A stretch of 64,000 nt of DNA from Mucilaginibacter sp. L196 (GCF_009765905.1 NZ_LMUO01000015.1:648019-712018), one strand, 5' to 3'; positions 8,006 to 16,422 are shown, counted from the first letter of the stretch. The notes: generated by a model not told the origin, from the sequence alone. Numbers and translations: made by a program.

Positions 8006-9664
8006 TTATATTTCTACCCAGGGAAGCATGCTGTTATCGAATAATATCTTTTCGAATACTGCTGTGATTTTCCCCTCTATGAAGTAGTGGCAATCGTTTA
8101 ATAGCCTGCTCGCCTCACGAATATGTCCAAAGTCAGTACCAGCTAAATAGTAAATGGTTATCGTTGTATTTTTACCGTTTTCGTAAAAATCTTCCCATTC
8201 ATTGAAGTCGCTTCCTAAACGGTATTTAAGATATATTCCAAATGATATGAAATCCACCGCGATCTTCAAACCCTCATAGCGTTTACTATCTCTTAATATT
8301 GGTGCGATCCATTCTTTGGTTTCGACTTTGGCCGCCTGAACATAATTCGTACAAACGATAACGTCGGTATCATCGCAAGGTTTACTATTGATTTCTTCTG
8401 TTAAAGCTATAAATTGAGGTTCTATTTCTATAGGTTTTTCCTTTAAATGGGTGCGGTTTAATTTGTCTTTTAATACCGCCATATCCTTACCAACTGTGAT
8501 GTCAAGTATCTTCGCATAATGCTGGGTCATTCTTATTGTCGTGTGGCCGAGCATTTTGCTTACTGTTTCTATAGGCACACCGTTAGCTAAGGTTACCGTG
8601 GTAGCAAAAGTATGCCTCGCAATATGAAAGGTCAACGTTTTGATTATTCCGCATATATCCGCGATCTCTTTTAAATAGGCATTCATTTTTTGATTTGATA
8701 GAACGGGAAGTGCCAAACCTGTGGAACAGCAGAGCGGATTTTCCTTGTAGCGCTCCAATAACTGAATGGCAAATGGCAGAAGAGGGATACGTGATGGAAT
8801 CAATGTTTTGGTACGGTGGGTGAAAATCCATATTTCACCATCAACTCCTTTGATTATCTCACTCGTCTTTAATTTTTTAACATCAGCATAGGCTAAGCCT
8901 GTATAACAGCTAAAAAGGAATATATCTCGAACATGGTGAAGCCTTTCATTTAGGAAAATTTTTTTGATCAATCGGTCTATTTCCTCTTGAGACAGGTATT
9001 CCCGGTCAATTTGCTTGGTTTTCGCTTTGTAATTTACGAATGGGTTTTTGTCGATCCAGCAGTTTGCAAGGCATATATTGACGATTTTTTTAAAATTCTT
9101 TATGTATTTTACCGTAGAATTATTGGCGCATTTTCGTTGCGTACGCAAATAGAAATCATAGCTGGTTATAAAATCATGATCGATTTTCCTGATATCGATA
9201 TCCGTCAAATGATATTTCCATAAGATGAAGTTTTGGGTGTGCTTTAATGATGTCGCATACCGGGCGGCTGTTCCGGCTGAAAATTCATTTCCAATTAATT
9301 CATTCACCTGTCTATTATGCTCCCGGAATATTTCAAGAATAAACCTGGATTTTTCTTCTTTACCTAAATAAGTATCTTTCAGGTTTTGCGCCGTTAATCG
9401 TTGTTCTTTGTTTGCGATAATTTGCTGAGCAGCATATATATTGGTTCTAAGTAAGTCAAGATGAGCGTTCAGGGATTTGACACTTTCCTTAGTGCCTTTC
9501 ATCCTTCCCGCTGCTGTATTCCATTCACAGGGATCGACTTCCCTGTTGGCTGAGAGTTCTGTTCTTTGACCGTTTACAGTAATCCTTATGTAAATGGGCA
9601 CAGGCCCTGTTTCATATTTTTTCGGCTTTTTTGGATAAAAAAGTAAACTGAAATTGGACTGCAT
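8006..9664 (-). CDS. tyrosine recombinase/integrase with long C-terminal extension
   Basis: This 552-residue site-specific recombinase has an N-terminal arm-type DNA-binding domain (about 1-90), a SAM-like core-binding domain (about 110-210) and a catalytic domain (about 220-395). Catalytic residues visible are H-x-x-R in HIARHTFATT (about 347-350), LGH, and the nucleophile Tyr in TQHYAKI (about 382). The position usually holding the first Arg reads TGLAYADV. A substitution there is known in Bacteroidetes integrases of the CTnDOT kind. About 150 residues follow the catalytic Tyr, where most relatives stop within 20-30; this extension is unrecognised. The gene points away from ssrA, whose 3' end is 247 bases from its start, as expected for an element integrated there. 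Confidence 0.93.
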   Translation of the reverse strand: MQSNFSLLFYPKKPKKYETGPVPIYIRITVNGQRTELSANREVDPCEWNTAAGRMKGTKESVKSLNAHLDLLRTNIYAAQQIIANKEQRLTAQNLKDTYLGKEEKSRFILEIFREHNRQVNELIGNEFSAGTAARYATSLKHTQNFILWKYHLTDIDIRKIDHDFITSYDFYLRTQRKCANNSTVKYIKNFKKIVNICLANCWIDKNPFVNYKAKTKQIDREYLSQEEIDRLIKKIFLNERLHHVRDIFLFSCYTGLAYADVKKLKTSEIIKGVDGEIWIFTHRTKTLIPSRIPLLPFAIQLLERYKENPLCCSTGLALPVLSNQKMNAYLKEIADICGIIKTLTFHIARHTFATTVTLANGVPIETVSKMLGHTTIRMTQHYAKILDITVGKDMAVLKDKLNRTHLKEKPIEIEPQFIALTEEINSKPCDDTDVIVCTNYVQAAKVETKEWIAPILRDSKRYEGLKIAVDFISFGIYLKYRLGSDFNEWEDFYENGKNTTITIYYLAGTDFGHIREASRLLNDCHYFIEGKITAVFEKILFDNSMLPWVEI

Positions 9665-9708
9665 AATTTTGTGCTAAAAGTGAAACAAAATTAGCTTTGC
9701 AGGGCCTG

Positions 9709-9743
9709 TTTACAAGATGTTCAATTTTTGAACATCTTGTAAA
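9709..9743. promoter_or_regulatory. perfect 16-bp-arm palindrome ahead of the integrase
   Basis: TTTACAAGATGTTCAA (9709-9724) and its exact reverse complement (9728-9743) flank a TTT centre. It lies 45 bases upstream of the integrase start, is not GC-rich and is not followed by a T tract. An operator or a recombinase or accessory-factor site is more likely than a terminator. Confidence 0.5.
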
Positions 9744-9764
9744 TCAATAAGTTAAATCAAATTA

Positions 9765-9808
9765 GGTGAGTCATGTTTTTACTATACTTACTCACCGAAT
9801 TACTCACC
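9765..9808. promoter_or_regulatory. three ACTCACC motifs, candidate integrase arm sites
   Basis: The heptamer occurs inverted at 9765-9771 (GGTGAGT) and direct at 9790-9796 and 9802-9808, the two direct copies being 12 bases apart. They lie between the integrase and the ssrA 3' end, where arm-type sites of a tyrosine recombinase would be expected. The role is inferred. Confidence 0.35.
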
Positions 9809-9852
9809 AGTTTGCTAGGAAAAAGTGAATAATTTGGTGCGTTTAAAAGCAA

Positions 9853-9886
9853 AAAAGCCTGCAAATCATATGATTTGCAGGCTTTT
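9853..9886 (-). terminator. ssrA terminator, perfect 34-bp palindrome
   Basis: AAAAGCCTGCAAATCAT (9853-9869) is followed directly by its exact reverse complement (9870-9886), giving a long stem ending in T runs on both strands. It lies 25 bases after the tmRNA 3' end and would terminate ssrA transcription. Confidence 0.7.
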
Positions 9887-9910
9887 AGTGTCATTTGACA
9901 TTGTAATCAG

Positions 9911-10277
9911 TGGAGCCGGAGGGATTCGAACCCTCGTCCAAACATGGTATAAGGTAAGCTTTCTACATGCTTATCTGCTGTTTAATTGTAGGGAAGGGGA
10001 AGGTCAGCCGATTACCTGTACCGTCTTCCTTAGGTGCTTTGTTTCGCCTGCTATGCACACCATTAAGCAGGCTATTTTCGTTTTTCGATGCCCCGGTTGC
10101 CGATCCAACAAAACAGAAAACCGGCGGGACAAAAGCTAGCTAAATTCTAAATTAAGCAGCTAAGGCGTAAGTATTTTCGCCATTTGTAAGTTTGAGCGTT
10201 CTGATTTAAGCGCTAATTCACCCAACGCGCTGCATGCTTACTTACTTATCTCCATCCTGTCAATTCCGGTCGACCCC
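9911..10277 (-). ncRNA. ssrA: transfer-messenger RNA (tmRNA)
   Basis: On the minus strand the RNA begins GGGGUCGACC at 10277 and ends with a T-arm and acceptor reading GGUUCGAAUCCCUCCGGCUCC plus discriminator A at 9911; CCA is not encoded. The 5' GGGGUC pairs with the 3' GGCUCC region as in all tmRNAs. The mRNA-like part at 10152-10181 encodes the tag GENTYALAA followed by UAA, the Bacteroidetes tag type. tmRNA with SmpB frees stalled ribosomes and marks the nascent chain for Clp proteases, whose genes tig, clpP and clpX are also in this window. The gene lies next to a tyrosine recombinase, and ssrA is a common integration site. Confidence 0.95.
10152..10181 (-). other. tmRNA tag-peptide reading frame
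   Basis: Read on the minus strand from 10181, the codons GGC GAA AAT ACT TAC GCC TTA GCT GCT TAA give GENTYALAA and stop. The resume codon is taken as GGC by analogy with other Bacteroidetes tags that begin with Gly-Glu. Confidence 0.85.
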
Positions 10278-10326
10278 ATTTTTTGTAGAGCCACTGTTTT
10301 TGGCAGTGGTAATTTTGATAAGGCAT

Positions 10327-10334
10327 CAAAGATA
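10327..10334 (-). promoter_or_regulatory. candidate -7 promoter box of ssrA
   Basis: TATCTTTG on the minus strand matches the Bacteroidetes -7 consensus TAnnTTTG and lies about 50 bases upstream of the mature tmRNA 5' end. That is suitable for a precursor that is later trimmed. No clear -33 TTG was found at the standard spacing. Confidence 0.45.
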
Positions 10335-10343
10335 CGAATAAAC

Positions 10344-11552
10344 CTATAAGGTTACCACAGTTCTTCCCGGATATTCTTCCAGTGCCTTTTCTAAACAGAT
10401 CATCGCGTTCTGTATATCATCTATATTCAAAACGTATGCCATTCTTACTTCGTTTAAGCCTGCGCCTTCGGTACTGTAAAATCCGGTAGCCGGCGCCATC
10501 ATAACTGTCTGATTATTATAGCTAAATTTCTCCAGCATCCATTGGCAAAACTTGTCGGCGTTATCAATAGGCAATTGTGCCACCACATAAAAAGCGCCAC
10601 CCGGGTTAGGGCAGTAAACGCCGTTCATTTTATTTAGGGCGCTTACAATAGTATTACGGCGCGCGGTATATTCCTTATTTACCGCTTCAAAATATTCATC
10701 TGGGGTATCAACGGCGGCAGCGCCTGCAATTTGCTCCACCATACCCGGACTTAAACGAGCCTGGGCAAATTTTAATCCCGCTGTCCAAACCGCTTTATTT
10801 TTGGTGATAAGGCAGCCTAAACGTGCACCACATGCGCTGTAACGCTTGCTCACGGTGTCTAAAACAATAACGTTTTCCTCTAATCCTTCCAAAAACATGG
10901 GCGAGGTAAATTCACTTCCGTCATAGCAAAACTCACGGTATGCTTCGTCCGAAAATAAATACAGATCATATTTTAAAACCAGTTTTTTCAACTCTTCCAG
11001 TTCAGCTTTTGAGTATAAATAACCTGTTGGATTATTCGGGCTGCAAATGAATATAGCTTTGGTTTTTGGGGTGATGAGCTTCTCAAATTCGCTTATCGGC
11101 GGTAACGCGAAACCATTATCAATATACGATAGTATTGGTTTAACTACAATATCACTCTGGCTGGCGAAGCCGTTGTAATTGGCATAGAATGGTTCCGGGA
11201 TGATGATCTCGTCACCGGCATCCAGGCAACTCATCATGGCAATGGTTATCGCTTCTGATCCACCTGTAGTTACCAGGATATTATCAGGTGTTATATTATA
11301 GCCCAGCTTATTATAGTATTCAGTAAGCTTAGTGCGATAAGATAATGTGCCTTCGGATGGGGTGTAGGCCCAAACTTTAAAATCGATATTTTTTATTGCA
11401 TCAAGCATGCCTGCCGGGGTTTCAATATCGGGCTGGCCAATGTTTAAGTGATAAACTTTTTTGCCATCAAGCTTAGCTTTATCAGCAAATGGGGTAAGTT
11501 TACGAATAGGGGATGCGGGCATACGCTGCCCTTTGTCAGAAATTTTTGGCAT
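10344..11552 (-). CDS. PLP-dependent class I aminotransferase (aspartate aminotransferase family)
   Basis: A 402-residue cytoplasmic enzyme of fold type I. Recognisable features are the N-terminal YHLNIGQPDIETP, the cofactor-contacting VTTGGSEAITIAM, SPNNPTGYLYSKAELEEL, FSDEAYREF and the Schiff-base lysine in DTVSKRYSACGARLG, with the phosphate-binding Arg after it. This places it with aspartate/prephenate-type aminotransferases that move the amino group between glutamate or aspartate and 2-oxoacids. Exact substrate preference cannot be read from sequence. It lies just upstream of ssrA in the same direction, with its own gap to the DUF1573 gene occupied by a terminator. Confidence 0.88.
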   Translation of the reverse strand: MPKISDKGQRMPASPIRKLTPFADKAKLDGKKVYHLNIGQPDIETPAGMLDAIKNIDFKVWAYTPSEGTLSYRTKLTEYYNKLGYNITPDNILVTTGGSEAITIAMMSCLDAGDEIIIPEPFYANYNGFASQSDIVVKPILSYIDNGFALPPISEFEKLITPKTKAIFICSPNNPTGYLYSKAELEELKKLVLKYDLYLFSDEAYREFCYDGSEFTSPMFLEGLEENVIVLDTVSKRYSACGARLGCLITKNKAVWTAGLKFAQARLSPGMVEQIAGAAAVDTPDEYFEAVNKEYTARRNTIVSALNKMNGVYCPNPGGAFYVVAQLPIDNADKFCQWMLEKFSYNNQTVMMAPATGFYSTEGAGLNEVRMAYVLNIDDIQNAMICLEKALEEYPGRTVVTL

Positions 11553-11607
11553 TGTGCAAAATCAAAATAATAAATACAGTCAGTTAAAACATTTGCCTGT
11601 ATAAACG

Positions 11608-11637
11608 GCAAAAGCCCCGTTTTATCGGGGCTTTGCA
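11608..11637 (-). terminator. intrinsic terminator of the DUF1573 gene
   Basis: GCAAAGCCCCG and CGGGGCTTTTGC arms around an ATAAAA loop lie 20 bases past the DUF1573 stop on the minus strand. T-rich sequence is present in the stem end. Confidence 0.7.
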
Positions 11638-11657
11638 AATATATTTAATAAATTCTA

Positions 11658-12086
11658 TTAATTGCTGGTCCCAGTGGTGGCTCCTGTCGCGGGTGCGGGC
11701 GCAGTTTTTGCAATTACCTCACCTACAATTACTAAAAATTTCTGTGGCGTTTTAGCATTTGAGGTAACTACTATAGTTTTATTGAACGGATAAGCTGCTG
11801 CAGCGTTATAAGTGATCTTAATTAAACCTTTATCGCCCGGTTTAACAGGAGTTTTGGTGTAATCAGCAATTGTGCAACCACAAGTTGGCCTTACGTCGGC
11901 TAAAATAAGCGGAGACTGGCCAATATTTGTAAATTCAAAAACAGTAGTTACAGGTGTGCCTTGTGGTATTTTACCAAAATCATGCTTTTCTTCATTGAAT
12001 TTAAACTCAGGTTTTTGGTCATCCTGTGCTTTTGCAATAGAGGCAAAACCTATAATTACCGCGCATATTAATAATATCTTTTTCAT
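11658..12086 (-). CDS. exported DUF1573 protein
   Basis: A 142-residue protein with a signal peptide (MKKILLICAVIIGFASIAKAQ). The single DUF1573 immunoglobulin-like domain has KHDFGKIPQG near its start, EFTNIGQSPLILADVRPTCGCT with the conserved Cys-Gly-Cys, and a final VVTSNAKTPQKFLVIVGEV. Such proteins are abundant in Bacteroidetes periplasm or envelope; no biochemical function is established. The C-terminal tail is a low-complexity Ala/Thr/Gly stretch. The gene is monocistronic, divergent from the E1 gene and closed by a hairpin terminator. Confidence 0.88.
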   Translation of the reverse strand: MKKILLICAVIIGFASIAKAQDDQKPEFKFNEEKHDFGKIPQGTPVTTVFEFTNIGQSPLILADVRPTCGCTIADYTKTPVKPGDKGLIKITYNAAAAYPFNKTIVVTSNAKTPQKFLVIVGEVIAKTAPAPATGATTGTSN

Positions 12087-12105
12087 ACTCCGTGTTTGAT
12101 TGTAA

Positions 12106-12113
12106 CAAATATA
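12106..12113 (-). promoter_or_regulatory. -7 box ahead of the DUF1573 gene
   Basis: TATATTTG on the minus strand fits TAnnTTTG and lies 20 bases before the ATG at 12086. No TTG is found at the normal 19-base spacing, so the -33 element is weak or absent. Confidence 0.5.
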
Positions 12114-12222
12114 AAAGGTTTAGTCCAATAAAAAAACTATTATAAAAACTGAACGTTTTGAATGCAGAGTATACCAATTACAAAATAGAATTTCATAATT
12201 TTACCGCTTAAACAAATAAGAT

Positions 12223-14655
12223 ATGCCCGAAACTGCAATTCAAGTTGCCGGTACCTTTAATGTTGCTGATCTGAGTTTTGATGATTTTAAGAAGATCGTC
12301 ATCAATGATTATCGCATTGGGTATGAGAGTCGCCAGGCCAGTATATTGGGCCGTCGCGAGGTACTTACCGGTAAGGCCAAGTTTGGAATTTTTGGTGATG
12401 GAAAGGAAGTTGCACAACTGGCTATGGCCAAAGCTTTCCGTAATGGGGACTGGCGCTCGGGCTATTACCGTGACCAAACCTTTATGTTTGCTACAGGAAT
12501 GAGCAACCTGCGAGAGTTTTTTGCCCAGCTTTATGCAAATCCGGATATTGAAAAGGAACCTGCATCAGGCGGCAGGCAAATGAACTGTCACTACGCTACA
12601 CGCTTTTTAGATACTGATGGCAATTGGATAAACCAGGTAGAAACCAAGAATTGTGCCTCCGATATTTCAACCACTGCTGGTGCTATACCACGTTTGTTGG
12701 GTTTAGCCTATGCATCAAAACTATATCGCCAAAATAAAGAACTATCGTACCTGGATAACTTTTCGGTTAATGGTAACGAGGTTGCTTTTGGTACTATAGG
12801 TAATGGCTCAACATCCGAAGGCGCTTTTTTTGAGACCTTTAATGCTGCCGGAGTATTACAGGTGCCCATGGCTATTTCTATTTGGGATGATGCTTACGCT
12901 ATATCTGTACCTGCCTGCCTGCAAACTACTAAAGAAGATATTTCTGAAATATTAAAAGGTTTTCAGCGTGAGGAGGGTACTAACGGCTTTGAGATATTTA
13001 AGGTACGCGGATGGGATTATGTAGCCCTTTGCGAAACCTATGAACGTGCCATATCGCTTTGCCGTGAAGAGCATGTGCCGGTATTGATACACGTTACTGA
13101 AATGACCCAGCCACAGGGACATTCCACATCAGGATCGCATGAGCGTTATAAATCTAAAGATCGCCTGGCCTGGGAAAATGACCATGACTGTTTGGTAAAG
13201 ATGCGCGAGTGGATGATAGCCACCGCTATTGCTACTCCTGAAGATCTCGGTCAAATGGAGGCTGAAGCCAAAAAATATGTACGTGAGTGCCAGCGTGAAG
13301 CCTGGAACGAGCTTGCTGATATTATTACCGTTGAATTGAATGAGACGGCTAAAGACCTTGAAGCCCTGGCGGATATATCGGCTTACAGGGACGACTTGAT
13401 GGAGATTGTTTCTGAATTGCGCAGCAGTGTTGATCCGGGAAGAAAAGATATAGTATCGGCTACACGTAAAGCATTGCGTTTAACCGTAAATGAGGATAGT
13501 ACCGAACGCAGGGCACTGCAGGTATGGCTTAAGGATGAGATAGGCAAAAACGATGTACGTTATAATACCAAGCTTTTCTCCAATACTATAGAGTCGCCGC
13601 TAAAAGTGCCGGTTATTAATGCGCAATATGAAGATGATGCCAGGTTAGTTGATGGCCGTGAGGTGTTAAATGCCTGCTTTGACGCGAATTTTGATCGGGA
13701 TAAAAGAATTGTAGCCTTCGGCGAGGATTTGGGCGCCATTGGTGATGTTAACCAGGGCTTTGCCGGTTTGCAAAATAAATACGGCGATATACGGATCACT
13801 GATACCGGTATCCGCGAAACCTCCATCATAGGGCAGGGGATGGGTATAGCCATGCGCGGCTTAAGGCCGATAGCAGAGATCCAATACCTGGATTACCTGA
13901 TCTATGCCATGACTATTATTTGCGATGACTTAACCAGCTTAAGTTATCGTACTATGGGTGGCCAAAAAGCACCGGTTATTATCCGCACACGTGGCCATAG
14001 GCTTGAAGGTGTTTGGCATTCAGGATCACCTATGGGTATGATATTGAGCGCCATGCGCGGTTTGCATATTTGTGTTCCACGCGATATGACGCAGGCTGCG
14101 GGTATGTACAATACTTTGTTGCGGGGTGATGAGCCCGCATTGGTTATTGAGTGCCTGAATGGCTATCGCCTAAAAGAAAAATTACCAACCAACGTTGGCG
14201 AATTTACCGTACCACTAGGTAAGGCCGAAATATTAAGCGAAGGCAATGATATTACCGTTGTTTCCTACGGATCAACATTGCGCATTGTAATGGAAGCTGT
14301 GCCGGAATTAGCTAAATTAGGCATCAACGTTGAGGTGATTGACCCGCAGACACTTTATCCTTTTGATACTGATAATTTATGCGGAGCATCATTAAAGAAA
14401 ACCAGCAAGCTGTTGGTTGTTGACGAGGATGTGCCCGGCGCAGGTTCAGCTTATATTATGCAACGGATATTGGAAGCACAGGGTGGTTATTATGCGCTTG
14501 ATGCACAGCCACGGTCGCTAACGGCTAAAGAACACCGCCCGCCTTACGGTTCGGATGGTGATTACTTTACAAAGCCATCGCTTGATGATGTGATTGATAC
14601 TGTTTACAGCATGATGAGCGAGGTTAATCCGGCTAAATTTCCGGCGATATATTAA
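12223..14655 (+). CDS. fused alpha-beta E1 component of a branched-chain-type 2-oxoacid dehydrogenase
   Basis: This 810-residue chain joins E1 alpha (about 30-400) and E1 beta (about 475-805). The alpha part has a thiamine diphosphate/Mg site in TIGNGSTSEGAFFETFNAAG and the loop TSGSHERYKSKDRLAWE. The beta part has AFGEDLGAIGDVNQGFAGLQ, DTGIRETSIIGQGMGIAMRG and EIQYLDYL. It decarboxylates branched-chain 2-oxoacids (or a related 2-oxoacid) and passes the acyl group to E2 lipoate, giving iso and anteiso primers for branched fatty acids. The single-chain arrangement is common in Bacteroidetes. No E2 or E3 gene is adjacent, so those partners are encoded elsewhere. Start ATG at 12223 is supported by the divergent gap. 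Confidence 0.9.
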   Translation: MPETAIQVAGTFNVADLSFDDFKKIVINDYRIGYESRQASILGRREVLTGKAKFGIFGDGKEVAQLAMAKAFRNGDWRSGYYRDQTFMFATGMSNLREFFAQLYANPDIEKEPASGGRQMNCHYATRFLDTDGNWINQVETKNCASDISTTAGAIPRLLGLAYASKLYRQNKELSYLDNFSVNGNEVAFGTIGNGSTSEGAFFETFNAAGVLQVPMAISIWDDAYAISVPACLQTTKEDISEILKGFQREEGTNGFEIFKVRGWDYVALCETYERAISLCREEHVPVLIHVTEMTQPQGHSTSGSHERYKSKDRLAWENDHDCLVKMREWMIATAIATPEDLGQMEAEAKKYVRECQREAWNELADIITVELNETAKDLEALADISAYRDDLMEIVSELRSSVDPGRKDIVSATRKALRLTVNEDSTERRALQVWLKDEIGKNDVRYNTKLFSNTIESPLKVPVINAQYEDDARLVDGREVLNACFDANFDRDKRIVAFGEDLGAIGDVNQGFAGLQNKYGDIRITDTGIRETSIIGQGMGIAMRGLRPIAEIQYLDYLIYAMTIICDDLTSLSYRTMGGQKAPVIIRTRGHRLEGVWHSGSPMGMILSAMRGLHICVPRDMTQAAGMYNTLLRGDEPALVIECLNGYRLKEKLPTNVGEFTVPLGKAEILSEGNDITVVSYGSTLRIVMEAVPELAKLGINVEVIDPQTLYPFDTDNLCGASLKKTSKLLVVDEDVPGAGSAYIMQRILEAQGGYYALDAQPRSLTAKEHRPPYGSDGDYFTKPSLDDVIDTVYSMMSEVNPAKFPAIY

Positions 14656-14674
14656 TTAATGGTTATCAAACCCT

Positions 14675-14762
14675 TTGTCATTCTGAGCGGAGTGAAGAAT
14701 CTATCGACAGGCATTTGCGCCATATGTAACGGATAGATTCTTCGCTCCGCTCAGAATGACAA
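14675..14762. repeat. dispersed palindrome, TGTCATTCTGAG type
   Basis: The left arm starts TTGTCATTCTGAGCGGAGTG and continues AAGAATCTATC; the right arm is its near-perfect reverse complement ending at 14762. It fills the gap between the E1 and nitroreductase genes. Related elements occur near 33546, 46131, 48116 and 48220. Confidence 0.8.
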
Positions 14763-14777
14763 TTTTTTTATTTTGAA

Positions 14778-15359
14778 ATGGATACTACAGATTTCACCTC
14801 CCTAACTAATATCATACAAAACCGCCGTACCATCAAACCTTTTATGATGAACGGCCATAAAATACCTAACGGGCATATCGCTTCGATACTGGAGCTGGCG
14901 GATTGGGCACCAACACATGGTTATACTGAGCCGTGGCGTTTTGTGGTGTATGAAAACCCATCCGAGTTTTGTTTGGCACATGCCAATTTGTACAAAGAAA
15001 ATACACCTGCTGATGAATTTAACGAAGGTGTTTTTACTAATTTGAGTCAGCAGGGCGATAAGGCATCTCATGTAATTATCGCTATAATGAAACGTGGTAA
15101 ATTGCCAAAGATTCCCGCTTTTGAAGAGTTGGCCGCTTCGGCTTGTGCTATTCAAAACCTTTTATTGGGTGCGACCGCGTTAAATATGGCCTCTTACTGG
15201 GGTACTGGTGGTATGGCATTAAAGCAACCTATGAAAGATTTTTTGCTGTTAGGCGAAGAAGACAGCGTAATGGGTATTTTATATTTAGGCTACGCCGACC
15301 AACATCCCGGAGGTAAAAGAACTATCCCGCTGGAAGAAAAGATTAGCTGGGTTAAGTAA
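14778..15359 (+). CDS. nitroreductase family flavoprotein
   Basis: A 193-residue protein with the nitroreductase N-terminal pattern NRRTIKPFM (FMN phosphate-binding Arg residues), ADWAPTHGYTEPWRFVVYE for flavin contact, and AIQNLLLGATALNMASYWGTGG followed by LYLGYAD in the second half. The family uses FMN and NAD(P)H to reduce nitro compounds, quinones or enals; the native substrate is not readable here. The length is normal and there is no signal peptide. It follows the E1 gene after a palindromic repeat, so it is probably transcribed separately. Confidence 0.85.
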   Translation: MDTTDFTSLTNIIQNRRTIKPFMMNGHKIPNGHIASILELADWAPTHGYTEPWRFVVYENPSEFCLAHANLYKENTPADEFNEGVFTNLSQQGDKASHVIIAIMKRGKLPKIPAFEELAASACAIQNLLLGATALNMASYWGTGGMALKQPMKDFLLLGEEDSVMGILYLGYADQHPGGKRTIPLEEKISWVK

Positions 15360-15470
15360 CTAAGTAACAATTCGTAGTTTTATCTCGTAGAAGTATAAAT
15401 AATATTAATCATAGCATTAATTTATTAACAAATATGAAATTGATGTGATGCTTTGTAAAAATATTTTTTT

Positions 15471-15478
15471 TACATTTG
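15471..15478 (+). promoter_or_regulatory. -7 promoter box of the YkuD_2 transpeptidase gene
   Basis: TACATTTG matches TAnnTTTG and predicts a start of transcription near 15483, leaving an untranslated leader of about 75 bases. The upstream TTTG at 15452-15455 is 15 bases away, shorter than the usual spacing. Confidence 0.5.
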
Positions 15479-15558
15479 TATCATCACGACAATTATAAAC
15501 GTTCTATCAGCCTATCCCCGTTTAATTTTAACAGATTGATTAATATCTAATTAGATTT

Positions 15559-16347
15559 ATGAGGAAACATTTTTGGTGGATAACCTGCGTAACATTACTA
15601 CTTTCAATTACTATTATTAGTTGGAAACCAATAAACGCAAGCAAAACGACTGCTACAGCTCATGCACCAGCATCGGCTAAAGAACTTTTTGAACAATATG
15701 TTGACGAAGTTTACCAGGCAGCAAATTTACAAGCAACAGGTTTAGATGAGGTGGTTTTCAGAAAAGCGGTAACAGGCTTTATGAATTTGAAATCAACTCA
15801 AAAAATATCTCCTTTCAGCAGTGTTTTAACTGTGGTTGATTTTAATAAACCAAGCCGCGACAAACGCATGTGGATAATTGACCTGGTTGAAAAACACCTG
15901 TTAATTAATACCTGGGTAGCACACGGACAAGGCAGTGGCGATGATGTTGCCAACAGCTTTTCAAATACAGACGAATCGCATCAAAGCAGTTTGGGTTTTT
16001 ACCTGGCTGATGATATTTATTTAGGTAAACACGGCCGATCATTACATTTAGATGGTTTAGATGCCGGTTTTAATGATGCTGCCCGCGCCCGCGAAATTGT
16101 GGTACATGCTGCTCCTTATGTAGGTCAGAGTACTATCAATCAGCTAGGTCGTTTAGGGCGTAGCTGGGGATGCCCCGCGGTATCGCCGGAGGTATCAAAC
16201 GAGGTGATTGACGACATAAAAGGTAAAACTGTTTTCTTTATCAATGGTAACGACAGCAACTACAACTCTAAATATTTAAACGAAGACCTTTCAGCAGACT
16301 ACGTTTTCCCAACTGAAAATGGAGGGAGTAAAATAGCTAAATTATAG
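15559..16347 (+). CDS. murein L,D-transpeptidase catalytic domain protein (YkuD_2 type)
   Basis: A 262-residue exported protein. The N terminus has a hydrophobic segment (about 6-22) with charged residues before it, a signal peptide or anchor. The catalytic region has MWIIDLVEKHLLINTWVAHG, HLDGLDAGFND, VVHAAPYVG and the active-site SWGCPAVSPEV (Cys about 214), typical of the YkuD_2 branch. L,D-transpeptidases form 3-3 peptidoglycan cross-links or attach proteins to meso-diaminopimelate. It converges on a second, larger L,D-transpeptidase with a shared terminator between. Confidence 0.85.
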   Translation: MRKHFWWITCVTLLLSITIISWKPINASKTTATAHAPASAKELFEQYVDEVYQAANLQATGLDEVVFRKAVTGFMNLKSTQKISPFSSVLTVVDFNKPSRDKRMWIIDLVEKHLLINTWVAHGQGSGDDVANSFSNTDESHQSSLGFYLADDIYLGKHGRSLHLDGLDAGFNDAARAREIVVHAAPYVGQSTINQLGRLGRSWGCPAVSPEVSNEVIDDIKGKTVFFINGNDSNYNSKYLNEDLSADYVFPTENGGSKIAKL

Positions 16348-16393
16348 TTATTAGTATCAAGTAGTTAGTATCAAGTATCAAGATTCTTTAAAC

Positions 16394-16422
16394 AAAAATG
16401 CCGGGTTTTGCCCGGCATTTTT
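16394..16422. terminator. bidirectional terminator between convergent L,D-transpeptidase genes
   Basis: AAAAATGCCGGG and its complement CCCGGCATTTTT are separated by a short TTTTG loop, giving A- and T-flanked GC stems usable from both directions. Copies of a TATCAAGTA motif flank it on both sides (16356-16382 and 16440-16470). Confidence 0.85.

Noticed and set aside
9825..10139. A 104-codon plus-strand open frame
   Set aside because: It lies over the tmRNA gene on the other strand; its GAGGIRTLVQ start is the reverse reading of the T-arm.
11608..11637. Terminator upstream of the aminotransferase gene as a second attenuator
   Set aside because: It follows the stop of the DUF1573 gene on the same strand by 20 bases and no leader frame with regulatory codons lies before it, so it is an ordinary terminator.
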